Assembly: GCF_020614375.1 (NCBI RefSeq)
Contig: NZ_CP085333.1
Span: forward strand, 124,001 to 188,000
Length of the DNA: 64,000 nt
Origin: Haladaptatus salinisoli
GTDB taxonomy: Archaea > Halobacteriota > Halobacteria > Halobacteriales > Haladaptataceae
Direction: 5' to 3'
Shown: positions 27,241-35,700 of the stretch, one piece after another
Layout of the letters: every line of letters starts with the position of its first letter
Numbering within the stretch: the first letter of the stretch is position 1
Translations under genes and position numbers: made by a program
The notes under the pieces: model-generated
What the model saw: the letters and a program-made list of their open reading frames with translations, nothing else
The model's database searches: none
What the model was told of the DNA's origin: nothing

Positions 27241-27307
27241 ACTTCCGCATAGATCGATAAGCGGAAGTGCACCCACCCCGGGACCCCCGAAGCAATCTAT
27301 GCGCAAC
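27241..27307 (+). repeat. Hairpin repeat, copy A
   Basis: A perfect 8-bp stem (ACTTCCGC, loop ATAGATCGATAA, GCGGAAGT) is followed by the GC-rich box GCACCCACCCCGGGAC and a CAATCTATGCGCAACG tail. It matches copies B-F in layout. Confidence 0.75.
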
Positions 27308-27324
27308 GCTTTCTCACCCTGAAT

Positions 27325-27445
27325 CAGAGGGAATTGTAACGAACGGCTCGCACGCTATCGGTGCTCGAAGGTGGTCACACAGCCTGAGAACTACAGTTGC
27401 GGCGACTGCGGCGGATTGCTCCGTGTCAAGGGCGCCACCGAATGA
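27325..27445 (+). pseudogene. C-terminal remnant of a SprT-like protein
   Basis: About 38 codons read NERLARYRCSKVVTQPENYS followed by CGDCGGLLRVKGATE and a stop: the zinc-ribbon tail of SprT-like metalloproteins. The catalytic part is missing and a stop lies immediately upstream. A GTG at 27371 could in principle start a 24-residue peptide. The stop overlaps the start of the next small zinc gene (ATGA). A fuller but broken relative is at 41374-41943. Confidence 0.6.
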
Positions 27446-27633
27446 CGCGCAACTACCGCTGTCCGCGCTGTCTGCAGGTTATTGGGACGATGACGGTGGG
27501 TGGTTCGTCGTGGGTCCATCTGCGTCCGTGCGGGCACCGTCTTGTTACTCCTGATGCCGTGCTTGCAATGGGCGATCTGCACCCACCCCGCCCTGATATG
27601 TGGGTGACGGATTTCCTTGCTGCATCTCACTGA
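27442..27633 (+). CDS. Small Cys/His-rich protein, putative zinc finger
   Basis: 63 residues from the ATG at 27442, overlapping the preceding remnant's stop by four bases. MTRNYRCPRCLQVIGTM and LRPCGHRLVTP supply a CxxC and a CGH, enough for one zinc site. No family is recognised. The ATGA overlap suggests it was translationally coupled to the intact ancestor of the SprT remnant. Confidence 0.45.
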   Translation: MTRNYRCPRCLQVIGTMTVGGSSWVHLRPCGHRLVTPDAVLAMGDLHPPRPDMWVTDFLAASH

Positions 27634-27796
27634 CTCCTGCGAACGCTTTCGGCCCTCATTTGTTCTTTTCAAGCGGCAGAGGGGCGTGCTCTAGTTAGTA
27701 TAATATACTAACTTCTGTGTATCCACCTTGGCTTTGGCAGGCGACTGTTTGCAGCGGTTTCGAGCGGAGGTTCGTGTATGTCTACTCTTTCTCTAC

Positions 27797-28507
27797 TCAG
27801 CGTTTCGTGAGAACTGCCCGATAGTAGTGTCCATTCTCACCCCGACGAATCTCAGCTACATCCCATCCGGTTCCAACCACGGCATCACGTAATCGACTTG
27901 GGCTTACTAACCGAAGTAACAGCGGTTCGCTCACATCGCCTTCGTATTCGAAGTGGTAGATGCGAAAGCCGAGCCCTGGTGCTGGATCAGCACGATAGCC
28001 AAAGAACTTGGGAGCGTGCTCATGATCTGGGTCGTTGCCGTCAATGATCGCTGTGGCATCGTCTGTTGTGACGTAGGAGAGATCGCCGAGAAACTGCCGA
28101 AGACCTCCTCTCGACCTAGCGGCTCTAACCTGCGTCCCGTGGGCGAACGCCGAGCGAAACCGGTTTTGTCCAAATGATTCTCGCAGGGCGAACATATCGG
28201 CCTGCCGTGCATCGTTCACACCCTGATCTCGTAACGTCACCACAAGATGCTCACTAATCTCGATTGCAACGGTCTCAAAGCGCTTTTGGAAATACAGTGA
28301 GTGCTGACCGACTCCAGCGCCCATATCGAGTAAGGGGCCTGCAAGCCATATGTCGTGCCAGTCATCCGTTGGCTCGAATCCGCCAAAATAATACTCTCCG
28401 ATTGGATGTTCGCGTGTTTCACCGCCACAGCGTTCGATGAGTGGTTCGGTTTGCTGGTCGAGATAGTAGTCGCGAATTGCACGACTGTATGGATCAGAGT
28501 CCATCAC
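27797..28507 (-). CDS. Class I SAM-dependent methyltransferase
   Basis: 236 residues. Motif I is LLDMGAGVGQHSLYF at ~59-73 and binds S-adenosylmethionine; VAIEIS near 80 is the acidic end of strand 2; ADMFAL follows. The C-terminal part (FRIYHFEYEGDVSEPLLLRL) is a beta-rich substrate region. The substrate is unknown. Two adjacent ATGs make the start slightly uncertain (28507 or 28504). It is a lone gene within the mosaic region. Confidence 0.78.
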   Translation of the reverse strand: MMDSDPYSRAIRDYYLDQQTEPLIERCGGETREHPIGEYYFGGFEPTDDWHDIWLAGPLLDMGAGVGQHSLYFQKRFETVAIEISEHLVVTLRDQGVNDARQADMFALRESFGQNRFRSAFAHGTQVRAARSRGGLRQFLGDLSYVTTDDATAIIDGNDPDHEHAPKFFGYRADPAPGLGFRIYHFEYEGDVSEPLLLRLVSPSRLRDAVVGTGWDVAEIRRGENGHYYRAVLTKR

Positions 28508-28547
28508 AGTGTGTCACAGACCATCATTTGTAATAAATTTATAATGA

Positions 28548-28670
28548 GTGGTGGTACCAACCAGCGAAGATCCATCATACAATGATCCACAGAGTGAGCT
28601 TGCGATTGACCTAGAAGAGACGCAAGATGACGACACTGAGCGGCTTGCTAAGCGGATGTTTGACGATTGA
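28548..28670 (+). CDS. Very small acidic protein
   Basis: 40 residues from a GTG at 28548: VVPTSEDPSYNDPQSELAI, then DLEETQDDDTERLAKRMFDD. The strongly acidic composition is typical of haloarchaeal coding sequence, and the frame stays clean. There is no family match. It precedes the barrel-like gene at 28735 and could be the small first gene of that pair. Confidence 0.35.
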   Translation: MVVPTSEDPSYNDPQSELAIDLEETQDDDTERLAKRMFDD

Positions 28671-28734
28671 CCCTGAACCTGTTTTTTCTTTTGATTGTCG
28701 AAACAGGTTAGTCGAAGATCCACCTGTACTATCT

Positions 28735-29052
28735 ATGGTTGATCCACCACGAGTCATACTGACCGTGGAAGAGAGTTATTCCACTGATCCAAAGTGTGGA
28801 TACGTCCGAATTCATCAGAAGGCTATCGACACACTTGAACTCAGAGCTGGTGATGCCATTACGGTTAAGCCCGAAGATCAGCAACCGCGCTCTGGGTTCG
28901 CGATTCGTCGACTCCCATGGTTCAAAGAGGGAATCATCTGTATTCCAGAAGCCATTCGAGATCGACTGAATGTCTCGGTGGGTGATACGGTCACTGTTGC
29001 TCATGAAAAGTATAGTCTTACTCCAGAAAGTCTCGATGACGAGATTCTATAA
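28735..29052 (+). CDS. Double-psi beta-barrel-like protein (AbrB/CDC48-N-like)
   Basis: 105 residues from the ATG at 28735 (MVDPPRVILTVEESYS). Two similar halves, GYVRIHQKAIDTLELRAGDAI and IICIPEAIRDRLNVSVGDTV, show the internal pseudo-repeat of a swapped-hairpin or double-psi barrel. Such barrels occur as AbrB-like DNA-binding antitoxins or as the N-domain of CDC48-type proteins. No ATPase is attached, so an AbrB-like regulator is the likelier role. Confidence in the exact family is modest. Confidence 0.5.
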   Translation: MVDPPRVILTVEESYSTDPKCGYVRIHQKAIDTLELRAGDAITVKPEDQQPRSGFAIRRLPWFKEGIICIPEAIRDRLNVSVGDTVTVAHEKYSLTPESLDDEIL

Positions 29053-29220
29053 CGGTGGTATTCACCTTTTGATAGCCTGTTTTACTAGCAATGAATAATC
29101 GAAGTTTCGGTCAAACGCAGGAATAGTACGAAGCGATGTACAATCTACGCTGAAGAACGAACGTGGGTGGATAGGAGTGAAAACGGGCTCGTAGTATTTC
29201 ACTCAAAATGAGGAGTATTC

Positions 29221-29290
29221 ACTTCTGCTGAAATCTATAATCGGCAGTGCAACCACCCAGGGGCCCCGAATCGATCTGTGCGGAATTCGT
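29221..29290 (+). repeat. Hairpin repeat, copy B
   Basis: Imperfect stem (ACTTCTGC against CGGCAGT) with TATAA in the loop, then GCAACCACCCAGGGGCCCCG and CGATCTGTGCGGAATTCGTG. It is located 54 bases before the membrane gene at 29344. Confidence 0.65.
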
Positions 29291-29343
29291 GGTGCGAATC
29301 TTACACCGGTAGCATTTCTATCAAGAGGATATTTTACCATCTT

Positions 29344-29694
29344 ATGAACACGCGAGTATGGCGAAGACGACTTAACGGGTGGGGACTCCTATTAGTCGGC
29401 GGCGTGGGAACGGTGTACTCAGTTAGTCAGTGGGGCTTAGATACACCGGTTATGACTGCGCTTTTCGGAATTTTTGCACTCAGTGGTGCTTTTACGGTTG
29501 GTGGACGGGAGAACGTCTATTACTATCTCCTCCCAGTTATGGGCGTACTTACATTTATCAAAACAGTTGGATACTATTTGATTTATGGGATTACGATGGT
29601 GACACTCGCGTTTCTCCTCCTCGGTACCGCGATTGTCGCTGTAGGAGTCCAAGCGTATCGGAAGTCGCAGCAAGACACTGATGCGGAGACATAA
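29344..29694 (+). CDS. Small four-helix membrane protein
   Basis: 116 residues from the ATG at 29344 (MNTRVWRRRLNGWGLLLVGG). Four hydrophobic segments (about 12-28, 37-50, 60-77 and 83-104) with a positively charged N-terminus and an acidic C-terminus. No family is recognised. Hairpin repeat copy B lies upstream. Confidence 0.55.
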   Translation: MNTRVWRRRLNGWGLLLVGGVGTVYSVSQWGLDTPVMTALFGIFALSGAFTVGGRENVYYYLLPVMGVLTFIKTVGYYLIYGITMVTLAFLLLGTAIVAVGVQAYRKSQQDTDAET

Positions 29695-29759
29695 ATAAGT
29701 GATATCAAAATTTTGTATTATCGTTCTTTTTCCTGTCCAACACATCCTCTTTATCCAGC

Positions 29760-30020
29760 ATGACGCGATCTTTTATCGCCTTAGTCCATAACCGACAGTG
29801 GAATCCCCTGATCACCTTTGATCGAATTTCTGGCCAGTTCGTGGCACATATTAGCGTGCCCACTGCCGTTGAGTTCGATGATCAAAGTCGGCTACTCCGC
29901 ATAATCGGTGAAAAAGTAGTCTATGTTCTGGGATTTCGGCGTGTTTCAAGCTGCGTGATTGGTTTGATAACCAAACTAGAACGTGTGACGGCAGCAAGGT
30001 CGATTTCTCAGAATCGGTGA
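29760..30020 (+). CDS. Doubtful ORF ending in repeat C/D sequence
   Basis: 86 codons from an ATG at 29760. Its last ~20 codons (LERVTAARSISQNR) lie in a block repeated at 35582-35700, where the same peptide text appears in frame. The body (FVAHISVPTAVEFDDQSRLL) is not recognised. It could be a decayed gene whose end is the shared block. The rest of 29695-30215 has no other gene. Confidence 0.25.
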   Translation: MTRSFIALVHNRQWNPLITFDRISGQFVAHISVPTAVEFDDQSRLLRIIGEKVVYVLGFRRVSSCVIGLITKLERVTAARSISQNR

Positions 30021-30108
30021 TTTTGGGTGATTTACTTCTTGTGGGCATAGTAAGCGGAAGTGGATCACCCTCGGTACCTCCATTTCGATCTGTGCGGAGT
30101 TCGTGGCG
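29957..30108 (+). repeat. Hairpin repeat, copy C, with 5' extension
   Basis: Bases 29957-30035 match 35582-35660 (about 85 percent by eye; both contain GAACGTGTGACGGCAGC). Then come the stem ACTTCT...GGAAGT, the box GGATCACCCTCGG and the tail CGATCTGTGCGGAGTTCGTG shared with copy B. DUF5789 starts 108 bases downstream. Confidence 0.7.
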
Positions 30109-30215
30109 CGTATGCATCGATTTCAGGTGGGTCTGTGAAGGTGGTTGTTGTCCTGGAGGTGGTCATTTCGATGAGCGACCCAACCGTTATCCGAATCGGT
30201 CTCCTACTATAAGGT

Positions 30216-30518
30216 ATGACAGATGACGAAGAGCGACACCAGTCAGAGCGAGAGGTAGAGGAGGTACGTAACCGTGCCGGTGAAGACGAACAGAAGCACG
30301 GCGACCCTAGTGCACAGCTTGGTGACCTTGATGAAGCACTCGAAACCCACGACTATCCAACCACGACGGATGAATTGGTCGAGGCCTATGGCGGCTATGA
30401 AATTGAAACGCAGGGTGGGACGGAATCCCTCGAGGAAGTGCTCGCTTCTACTGATAACCAAACGTACGACTCCGCTAATGATGTTCGAAGCCGGATACTA
30501 GGGCTAATACATCGCTAG
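30216..30518 (+). CDS. DUF5789 family protein
   Basis: 100 residues, very acidic. The conserved core is LDEALETHDYPTTTDELVEAYG, then GGTESLEEVLAS and ETYDSANDVRSRILGL-like text, the DUF5789 pattern of small haloarchaeal proteins. Function is unknown. It follows hairpin repeat copy C. Confidence 0.72.
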   Translation: MTDDEERHQSEREVEEVRNRAGEDEQKHGDPSAQLGDLDEALETHDYPTTTDELVEAYGGYEIETQGGTESLEEVLASTDNQTYDSANDVRSRILGLIHR

Positions 30519-30764
30519 TACAGACAGCTCAACTCCTCTGTCTCGCTAGTCGGGATTCTCTGGATCTGAGACGTTTCTCCTCTGAGTAGACAATATGGTC
30601 TTTGAAAACTGTCCCTAACAGTATCCATATGATGAGTGCCGACGAGTAAGAGGAGTTCAGTGAGGGGGACACTCGAGAACCCTAAAAGAGACATCGTCGC
30701 GGCTGACAGATCGTTCATCTCCAAACGACCTGACTGATACACTCTTCTGGGGAATCTACTATCC

Positions 30765-31790
30765 CTACCGTTGTGAGTCACGGAGGATGAGCGGTTCGAT
30801 TGCGAGCGTCCGCTTGGCGACCGTCACAATCCGCAGGACGTAGGCCGCAAATATTAGAAATGGGAGAAGCGTAATCGTGAACGCTACACCGATCGTCCAC
30901 GTCATATTTGCCACGCCAAGCGTGCTCCCAGGAAACGTGCCTCCGTCAACGACCGTGAGCATGATTCCAGCGACGACCAACGCTGGAATTGCTGCATAGA
31001 GAATCATCTGTGAGAGCGTGACAAGCTCCCATTCGAAGTACAGTGTCTTGATGTGTTCACGAGCTGGGCCGAACAGACTGAGCGAAGTCTTCAAATCGTC
31101 CAGAAGGGCGGTCTCATTGTCGCCGAGACTGTCTTCGTATTCGTTGGCGATTCGTTCGACTTGGAAGATTTTCCAGCTATAGTTGAAGTTAAGCGCGGCG
31201 AACAGTACATCAAAGGTTCCGAACGATGCCCCGTCAAGTTGATCGTGAACCGTTTCGGCATTGCCGATGAGACTGTCGGTGAATTCGTCAACCTCTTCGC
31301 GGAGCTGGTCATTGTTACTTTCCGATAGGCCGTCGCGGAGCACTTTGGCCCGTTGTTCGGCGGTGTCGATGATTTCGCTAAGAAACGCTGACGGATCTGC
31401 CGGACTAGGCGATCCAATTAATTCCTCAGTATAATCCCGGAAGTCCATCGAGTTCTCCATTCGTTCACGTTGCTCGCCAAGCGGGCCGTTCTCTTGAGAG
31501 AGGACCAGCTGGCCGATGGTGATGACGATTGTGGTGCCGGTGATGATTGCTCCGATCATCGTCGAGAACATCGTCTCAATTGTGTCACCAGCCCTGAGTT
31601 GTGGTTGCAAGGGTTGTGGAAGGGAGGTGACCGCCACAACAAACACCACGAACACAGCCAGTGCCAAGACGGCAGTAACCTGAAGCCGGTTCGAAGCGAG
31701 GAGCAGCCAAATTTTGAGTCGGCTCTCGCCCGCTCGCTCACGCATCGTGTTAGCCGTACTGATGTCGGAAGTCTCCGTACTCTCGCTCAC
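30765..31790 (-). CDS. Haloarchaeal four-helix membrane protein of unknown function
   Basis: 341 residues from a GTG at 31790. Two N-terminal helices (~37-55 and ~73-95) are followed by a ~150-residue soluble helical region (116-255, acidic, with FLSEIIDTAEQRAKVLRDGL) and two C-terminal helices (~263-282 and ~298-325). The layout resembles an uncharacterised haloarchaeal membrane family. The GTG start overlaps the stop of the DUF4177 gene by four bases, so the pair is an operon. Confidence 0.65.
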   Translation of the reverse strand: MSESTETSDISTANTMRERAGESRLKIWLLLASNRLQVTAVLALAVFVVFVVAVTSLPQPLQPQLRAGDTIETMFSTMIGAIITGTTIVITIGQLVLSQENGPLGEQRERMENSMDFRDYTEELIGSPSPADPSAFLSEIIDTAEQRAKVLRDGLSESNNDQLREEVDEFTDSLIGNAETVHDQLDGASFGTFDVLFAALNFNYSWKIFQVERIANEYEDSLGDNETALLDDLKTSLSLFGPAREHIKTLYFEWELVTLSQMILYAAIPALVVAGIMLTVVDGGTFPGSTLGVANMTWTIGVAFTITLLPFLIFAAYVLRIVTVAKRTLAIEPLILRDSQR

Positions 31791-32011
31791 AGCGGGTCAC
31801 CCTCATCGATACTTGCACCTGCCTCGACAGGGCGTTTGAACACGAGGAATTTTGTTCCGCCCCCCGTATAGTCGATCGTTTCAATGAGTTCCCAGCCGTC
31901 CTTCCCGTGAGCATTCAACTCGGCTTGGGGGTCTTCCGCCTCTTTTTTGCTTTCGCCTCGGTGTGGTCTAAGTGTCTTATACTCCCAGTGACTTGATTGT
32001 GGTTGACTCAT
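31787..32011 (-). CDS. DUF4177 family protein
   Basis: 74 residues. WEYKTLRPHRGESK, LNAHGKDGWELIETIDYTGG and TKFLVFKRPV match the short DUF4177 fold (a beta-alpha domain). Function is unknown. It is translationally coupled to the membrane protein downstream (GTGA overlap). Confidence 0.75.
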   Translation of the reverse strand: MSQPQSSHWEYKTLRPHRGESKKEAEDPQAELNAHGKDGWELIETIDYTGGGTKFLVFKRPVEAGASIDEGDPL

Positions 32012-32124
32012 TTACGTTTGGATGGACGCACCTCCCGGCCCTAAGAATGGTGGTAGCACCAGTTAGTCCGTCTGACCGATCCATGCACTGTTTCAGCAGG
32101 TGATTTATCAGCTACTGATTCAGT

Positions 32125-32340
32125 GGCTCTGTAGTTTCGCTAGGCGGAGGTCGATTTGGTGTATTTTGGCCAGTATATCTCCACATTGATTGCGTGATTT
32201 TTAGCCTTGTCCAGCGGTTCCCTGGTTGGATTTCAGAAAAACCGAGAGACGGCAATCGATTCGTGACATATATCTCTCTACTGACTGTTTAAGAGTGATT
32301 TCTCGCTAATTGTAGCACCGTCTAGCGAAACTACAGAGTC
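32125..32340. mobile_element. 216-bp MITE with 23-bp terminal inverted repeats and 8-bp target duplication
   Basis: The left end GGCTCTGTAGTTTCGCTAGG and the right end (reverse complement GACTCTGTAGTTTCGCTAGA) pair over 23 bp with two mismatches. GATTCAGT directly flanks both sides (32117-32124 and 32341-32348), a clean 8-bp target duplication. The interior has no gene. An end beginning GGCTCTGT with an 8-bp duplication suggests an IS6-family parent (inference). The right duplication contains the stop codon of the adjacent gene. Confidence 0.85.
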
Positions 32341-32343
32341 GAT

Positions 32344-32859
32344 TCAGTCACTCCGCTGAACAGCCGCTATGAGTTGGCTCTTCGGAAGCCACTCGTCGGA
32401 GAGAATGGAGGCATCGTCTCGGTTTTCAAACTCTCGACGTTTTTCACGAAGACGATTTTCCAGCCCTTCGCGGCGGTCGTCATCTGCCCCAGTGTTTTCT
32501 ATGCCGCGTTTGAGAGAGTGTATCCCGTGTGCGAGCCGCATGAGCGGACGAGCTGGCGCAGAATTCTCGAAAAGAATCGCATCCTCGGTTTCCCGGGTGA
32601 CGTGTCCAACGAACGTTGTCGGTGTAGATCTATCCATGACACGGACCTTCTTTTCAGCCAACCACTCCGGGATCTGGACGAACAGATCGTTTTCGCTGAG
32701 GAGACCTAACAATTGCCACAGTTGACGAGTATCTTGTTCGTTGAGTAGCCCCCGTTCTCGGGCTTCGTTAAGGGATACACTGTAGTCATTGAGAGTCTCT
32801 GAGTGCCGCTCACGAGCGAATGATTCGTAGTCGGTGTGGTCGGTAATCAGATCCGTCAC
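32344..32859 (-). CDS. Hypothetical haloarchaeal protein
   Basis: 171 residues, soluble and highly charged, not recognised. The N-terminal half (FARERHSETLNDYSVSLNEA) is helical; the middle has VRVMDRSTPTTFVGHVTRET with a possible small beta unit; the C-terminal half is a Lys/Arg/Glu helix. Its TGA lies inside the MITE target duplication, so insertion occurred right at the 3' end and may have spared or slightly altered the C-terminus. Confidence 0.55.
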   Translation of the reverse strand: MTDLITDHTDYESFARERHSETLNDYSVSLNEARERGLLNEQDTRQLWQLLGLLSENDLFVQIPEWLAEKKVRVMDRSTPTTFVGHVTRETEDAILFENSAPARPLMRLAHGIHSLKRGIENTGADDDRREGLENRLREKRREFENRDDASILSDEWLPKSQLIAAVQRSD

Positions 32860-33153
32860 TGTTCCTCACGGTAGCTTAGTTTCCCATCATCTATCTCTTC
32901 CGAGACTATGTCGTCCACTCCCTGATAGACGATCGTCGCCATGAACTACAGTTGGCGGGCCACGTCCATAACATGGTAGGTGATGGGTTCTGGACGAACA
33001 CACGTCTCCGAGGGCGAAAGAGTGATCCACGGCAACCACCAACCAGGATTCCTACACACCAGTCCCTTCGGACGAGTATAGATACCGCTCTAACAACGGT
33101 AGTCTGAAAAATGAATCCGTACCGTCCGTCACAGTGCAGTGACTGTGAGTAAC
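32860..33153. other. Gene-free stretch
   Basis: No gene or clear repeat is seen between the hypothetical gene's start and the 3' end of cspA. Confidence 0.4.
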
Positions 33154-33348
33154 TCAGGCGCGGACGACGTTCGTCGCGCGCGGACCCTTGGGTGCCTGTT
33201 CGATATCGAACTCAATGTCCTGTCCTTCTTCGAGATCCGGGCCGCCCACGTCTTCCATGTGGAAGAAAACGTCGTCGTCCGCGTCCTCAGTCGAGATGAA
33301 ACCGTAGCCGCCTGTATCGTTGAAGAAATCAACTTTACCGTTTGCCAT
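33154..33348 (-). CDS. cspA: Cold shock protein (CspA family)
   Basis: 64 residues from the ATG at 33348 (MANGKVDFFNDTGGYGFIST). The RNP1-like GYGFIS and RNP2-like VFFHM motifs for single-stranded nucleic acid are present; VGGPDLEEGQDIEFDIE and GPRATNVV complete the five-strand barrel. It acts as an RNA chaperone. A TATA box 27 nt upstream supports a leaderless start; a longer in-frame start at 33396 is therefore rejected. Confidence 0.9.
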   Translation of the reverse strand: MANGKVDFFNDTGGYGFISTEDADDDVFFHMEDVGGPDLEEGQDIEFDIEQAPKGPRATNVVRA

Positions 33349-33374
33349 TACAAACAATTGTACAACCGAATGAT

Positions 33375-33381
33375 GTATAAG
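33375..33381 (-). promoter_or_regulatory. TATA box of cspA
   Basis: The minus strand reads CTTATAC, 27 nt before the ATG at 33348, with upstream CGGAACC as a possible BRE. Confidence 0.5.
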
Positions 33382-33452
33382 GGTTCCGAGAGTCACGGTA
33401 CCGCGACCCGTGTTGTACGAACGTTGATTGGCCTTGCCATCCTACTAGGCGC

Positions 33453-33881
33453 ATGGCCGAGTTTCCAGACGAGCGACAGCTCGTACTACGAGCGCGATCC
33501 CGCTTGGAACAATGGACGAATAGTGCCCGGACGGCGGCATATGCTGAACTGTTCGACGGTGACGAGCCAATCCTCACCGCGGACGAACTCCGACTCCTCG
33601 ATGCCCTCGATTCTGAACTGGAACGACAGGGCGGCGATGGTGTCTGGGGAACCGACCAGTACGGAATCCACACGGCGGGAATCTCAAGTTCGGATACTTC
33701 ACTCGGAGTGGTCTGTGTCTATCACCCACAGATCACCACAGACTCCGTCCTTCGTGGAGCAGACGAACTCGACGACGAGACCGAAGAACGGCTCAACGTC
33801 GCACTCTGGCAATACAGTGAGCGTGTCGCAACGCTCATCGAAGCAAAACTCGACGAGTTCGTCCGCCGGACGCAGGGCTAG
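33453..33881 (+). CDS. Uncharacterised haloarchaeal protein (possibly DUF7539)
   Basis: 142 residues, acidic and soluble. Recognisable haloarchaeal blocks are ELFDGDEPILTADELRLLD, RQGGDGVWGTDQYGIHTAGI and GVVCVYHPQITTD. I associate these with a DUF of unknown function and am unsure of the number. Divergent from cspA, with which it is often neighbouring. Confidence 0.6.
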   Translation: MAEFPDERQLVLRARSRLEQWTNSARTAAYAELFDGDEPILTADELRLLDALDSELERQGGDGVWGTDQYGIHTAGISSSDTSLGVVCVYHPQITTDSVLRGADELDDETEERLNVALWQYSERVATLIEAKLDEFVRRTQG

Positions 33882-33929
33882 CCGCGCATTCTCGTGGTTC
33901 TTTGGCTTCTATTCGTAATGGAATCAAGT

Positions 33930-34946
33930 TCAGGGTTCAATCACGGCTCGAAACCGAACCTCGCTTTCCATCATACGTTCATATGCTTCAGCGGCCTCCG
34001 TTAGGTCGAATACCTCCACCTCGGGCGTAATATCACGAAGTGCACTGAATTCTAACGTATCCTGTGAATCACGGGCATGACCGGAAGCCCAGCCACGGAT
34101 CGTCCCACGATTTCCAACCAATGATGCTCCAGAGACATCAATAGGGTCGCCGGGGACACCAACAACGACGACTTCACCGTCCGTTCCCAAACCAGGGATG
34201 ATAGAAGAGATTGCCGTCGCACTCGGTGCTGTAGCAAGGATCACCATTGCGCCACCAAGTTCAGAGAGTACTTCCGCAGCATCTTCTGCATTCGCGTCGA
34301 TAAAATGATCAGCACCTAAATCGAATGCATACTCTTTTTTGTCTGTTCCGCGTGAAATTGCTACCGTCTCGAATCCTGCTTGATGAGCATACTGTACGCC
34401 AAGATGACCGAGGCCACCGATACCTTGTACGGCGACTAAATCACCTGGCTGAGCGTCGGTGTGTCGAAGGGCGTTGTAGGTCGTGATTCCAGCACACAGC
34501 AACGGTGCAGCATCAACTGGTTCGAGTTCGTCCGGTACTCGAGCGAGTGCCTCCGCGTTGATAGTAGCATATTCAGCGTATCCGCCATCGACCGTTATCC
34601 CATGGATGTCCTCATTTTCACATTGTTGAAACTCACCACGACGGCAAGCATCACAGACGAAGCAGTGACCGCCGTGCCAACCGGCACCGACACGGTCTCC
34701 TTCGGTCCACAGTTCTACAGCTGAACCAACGGAGTCCACACGTCCAACGATCTCATGCCCGGGGATTCGGGGGTAAGAAAGACCTGGGTAGCCACCCTCT
34801 TTCGCGTACGAGTCGCTATGGCAGACACCGCAGGCTTCGATCTCAACGCGAACCTCCGTGGCTTCCGGATTGGGGACTGTTCGGTCGACAAGTTCAAATG
34901 GTGCACCAGGTTCAGCTACCTCTATTGCGCGCATTGTGTCAGGCAT
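33930..34946 (-). CDS. Zinc-dependent alcohol dehydrogenase (MDR family)
   Basis: 338 residues from the ATG at 34946 (MPDTMRAIEVAEPGAPFEL); the frame is open to 35036 but the added residues are not family-like. Catalytic zinc ligands are C in ACGVCHSD and H in PGHEIVG; the structural zinc Cys cluster is CFVCDACRRGEFQQC. NAD(P) binding is by GIGGLGHLGVQYA. It oxidises an alcohol or reduces an aldehyde; substrate range is unknown. It overlaps in opposite orientation the degraded gene at 35041. Confidence 0.88.
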   Translation of the reverse strand: MPDTMRAIEVAEPGAPFELVDRTVPNPEATEVRVEIEACGVCHSDSYAKEGGYPGLSYPRIPGHEIVGRVDSVGSAVELWTEGDRVGAGWHGGHCFVCDACRRGEFQQCENEDIHGITVDGGYAEYATINAEALARVPDELEPVDAAPLLCAGITTYNALRHTDAQPGDLVAVQGIGGLGHLGVQYAHQAGFETVAISRGTDKKEYAFDLGADHFIDANAEDAAEVLSELGGAMVILATAPSATAISSIIPGLGTDGEVVVVGVPGDPIDVSGASLVGNRGTIRGWASGHARDSQDTLEFSALRDITPEVEVFDLTEAAEAYERMMESEVRFRAVIEP

Positions 34947-35040
34947 AGCATCATAGCTATCGGGCGCACTGTCAATAAAGATAGCTTCAGCGGAAGGAGA
35001 TGTTTTCAACACATCATTATGCGAATCAAACCCCATCCAG

Positions 35041-35583
35041 CGTTGGAAAAGGTGCTATGACCTCCCAGAACTTCCGGCTCTCGACAACGGTGTCACACTC
35101 CTCGAGACAGACGAGCGAGCGACCGGCGCATTACAGTCGCTCGTACTCGACCATTTGCTTCTCGGCGGTGGCTCGGCTATTTGGATAGACGTCCACGGTC
35201 ATGGGACAACACAACTACTCTCGCGGATCACACCATCCATGCGCGTCCTTGATCACATCCGAATCGCACGTGCATTCACCGCATGGCAACACCAAAGTCT
35301 CTGCCAGGATCTTCCACCTGAACTCACTGACGACACTGCTCTAGTCGTCCTTCCGGCGTTCAATTGGTTCTATCGATCGGAGGATCTCCCGCGCGGCGAC
35401 GATGAGCGAATGCTCTTAGCTGCTTTGAATCTCATCGGTGAAATTGTAGATTCCTTCGATGTCTCAGTGCTCGTGACTCAGCACACTGATGATGCGCTGA
35501 CGGATCCGATCCAAGAATTATCGAAACAAGATCACTTATGTCAGTCTAATTCATGTCATTTCACCCCATTTCGAGATGGCTGA
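35041..35583 (+). pseudogene. Frameshifted remnant of a RecA-fold-like haloarchaeal protein
   Basis: One frame (to ~35097) reads YDLPELPALDNGVTL. After CTCCCTC, which has one extra C, the text continues in the next frame as LETDERATGALQSL, then LVLDHLLLGGGSAIWIDVHG and LVVLPAFNWFYRSEDL. The C-terminus ends early (CHFTPFRDG) where the repeat copy D begins. There is no valid start. The Walker-like strand IWIDVHGHGTT hints at a Rad55/KaiC-like fold; this is tentative. Confidence 0.5.
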
Positions 35584-35700
35584 TTGGTTCTATGACCGAT
35601 ACAGAACGTGTGACGGCAGCGAGGTCGATTTCCCAAAATCGGCGATTTGAGGCGATTGACTGCCGGTTGAGAGTATAAGCGGCAGTAGATCACCTCATGT
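35582..35700 (+). repeat. Hairpin repeat, copy D, with 5' extension
   Basis: The extension matches 29957-30035. The stem is a perfect 7 bp, ACTGCCG / CGGCAGT (35659-35665 and 35680-35686), around a loop containing TATAA. Compared with copy A it carries a paired T-to-G and A-to-C change, that is, the stem is preserved by compensation. AGATCACCTC follows. Confidence 0.72.
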
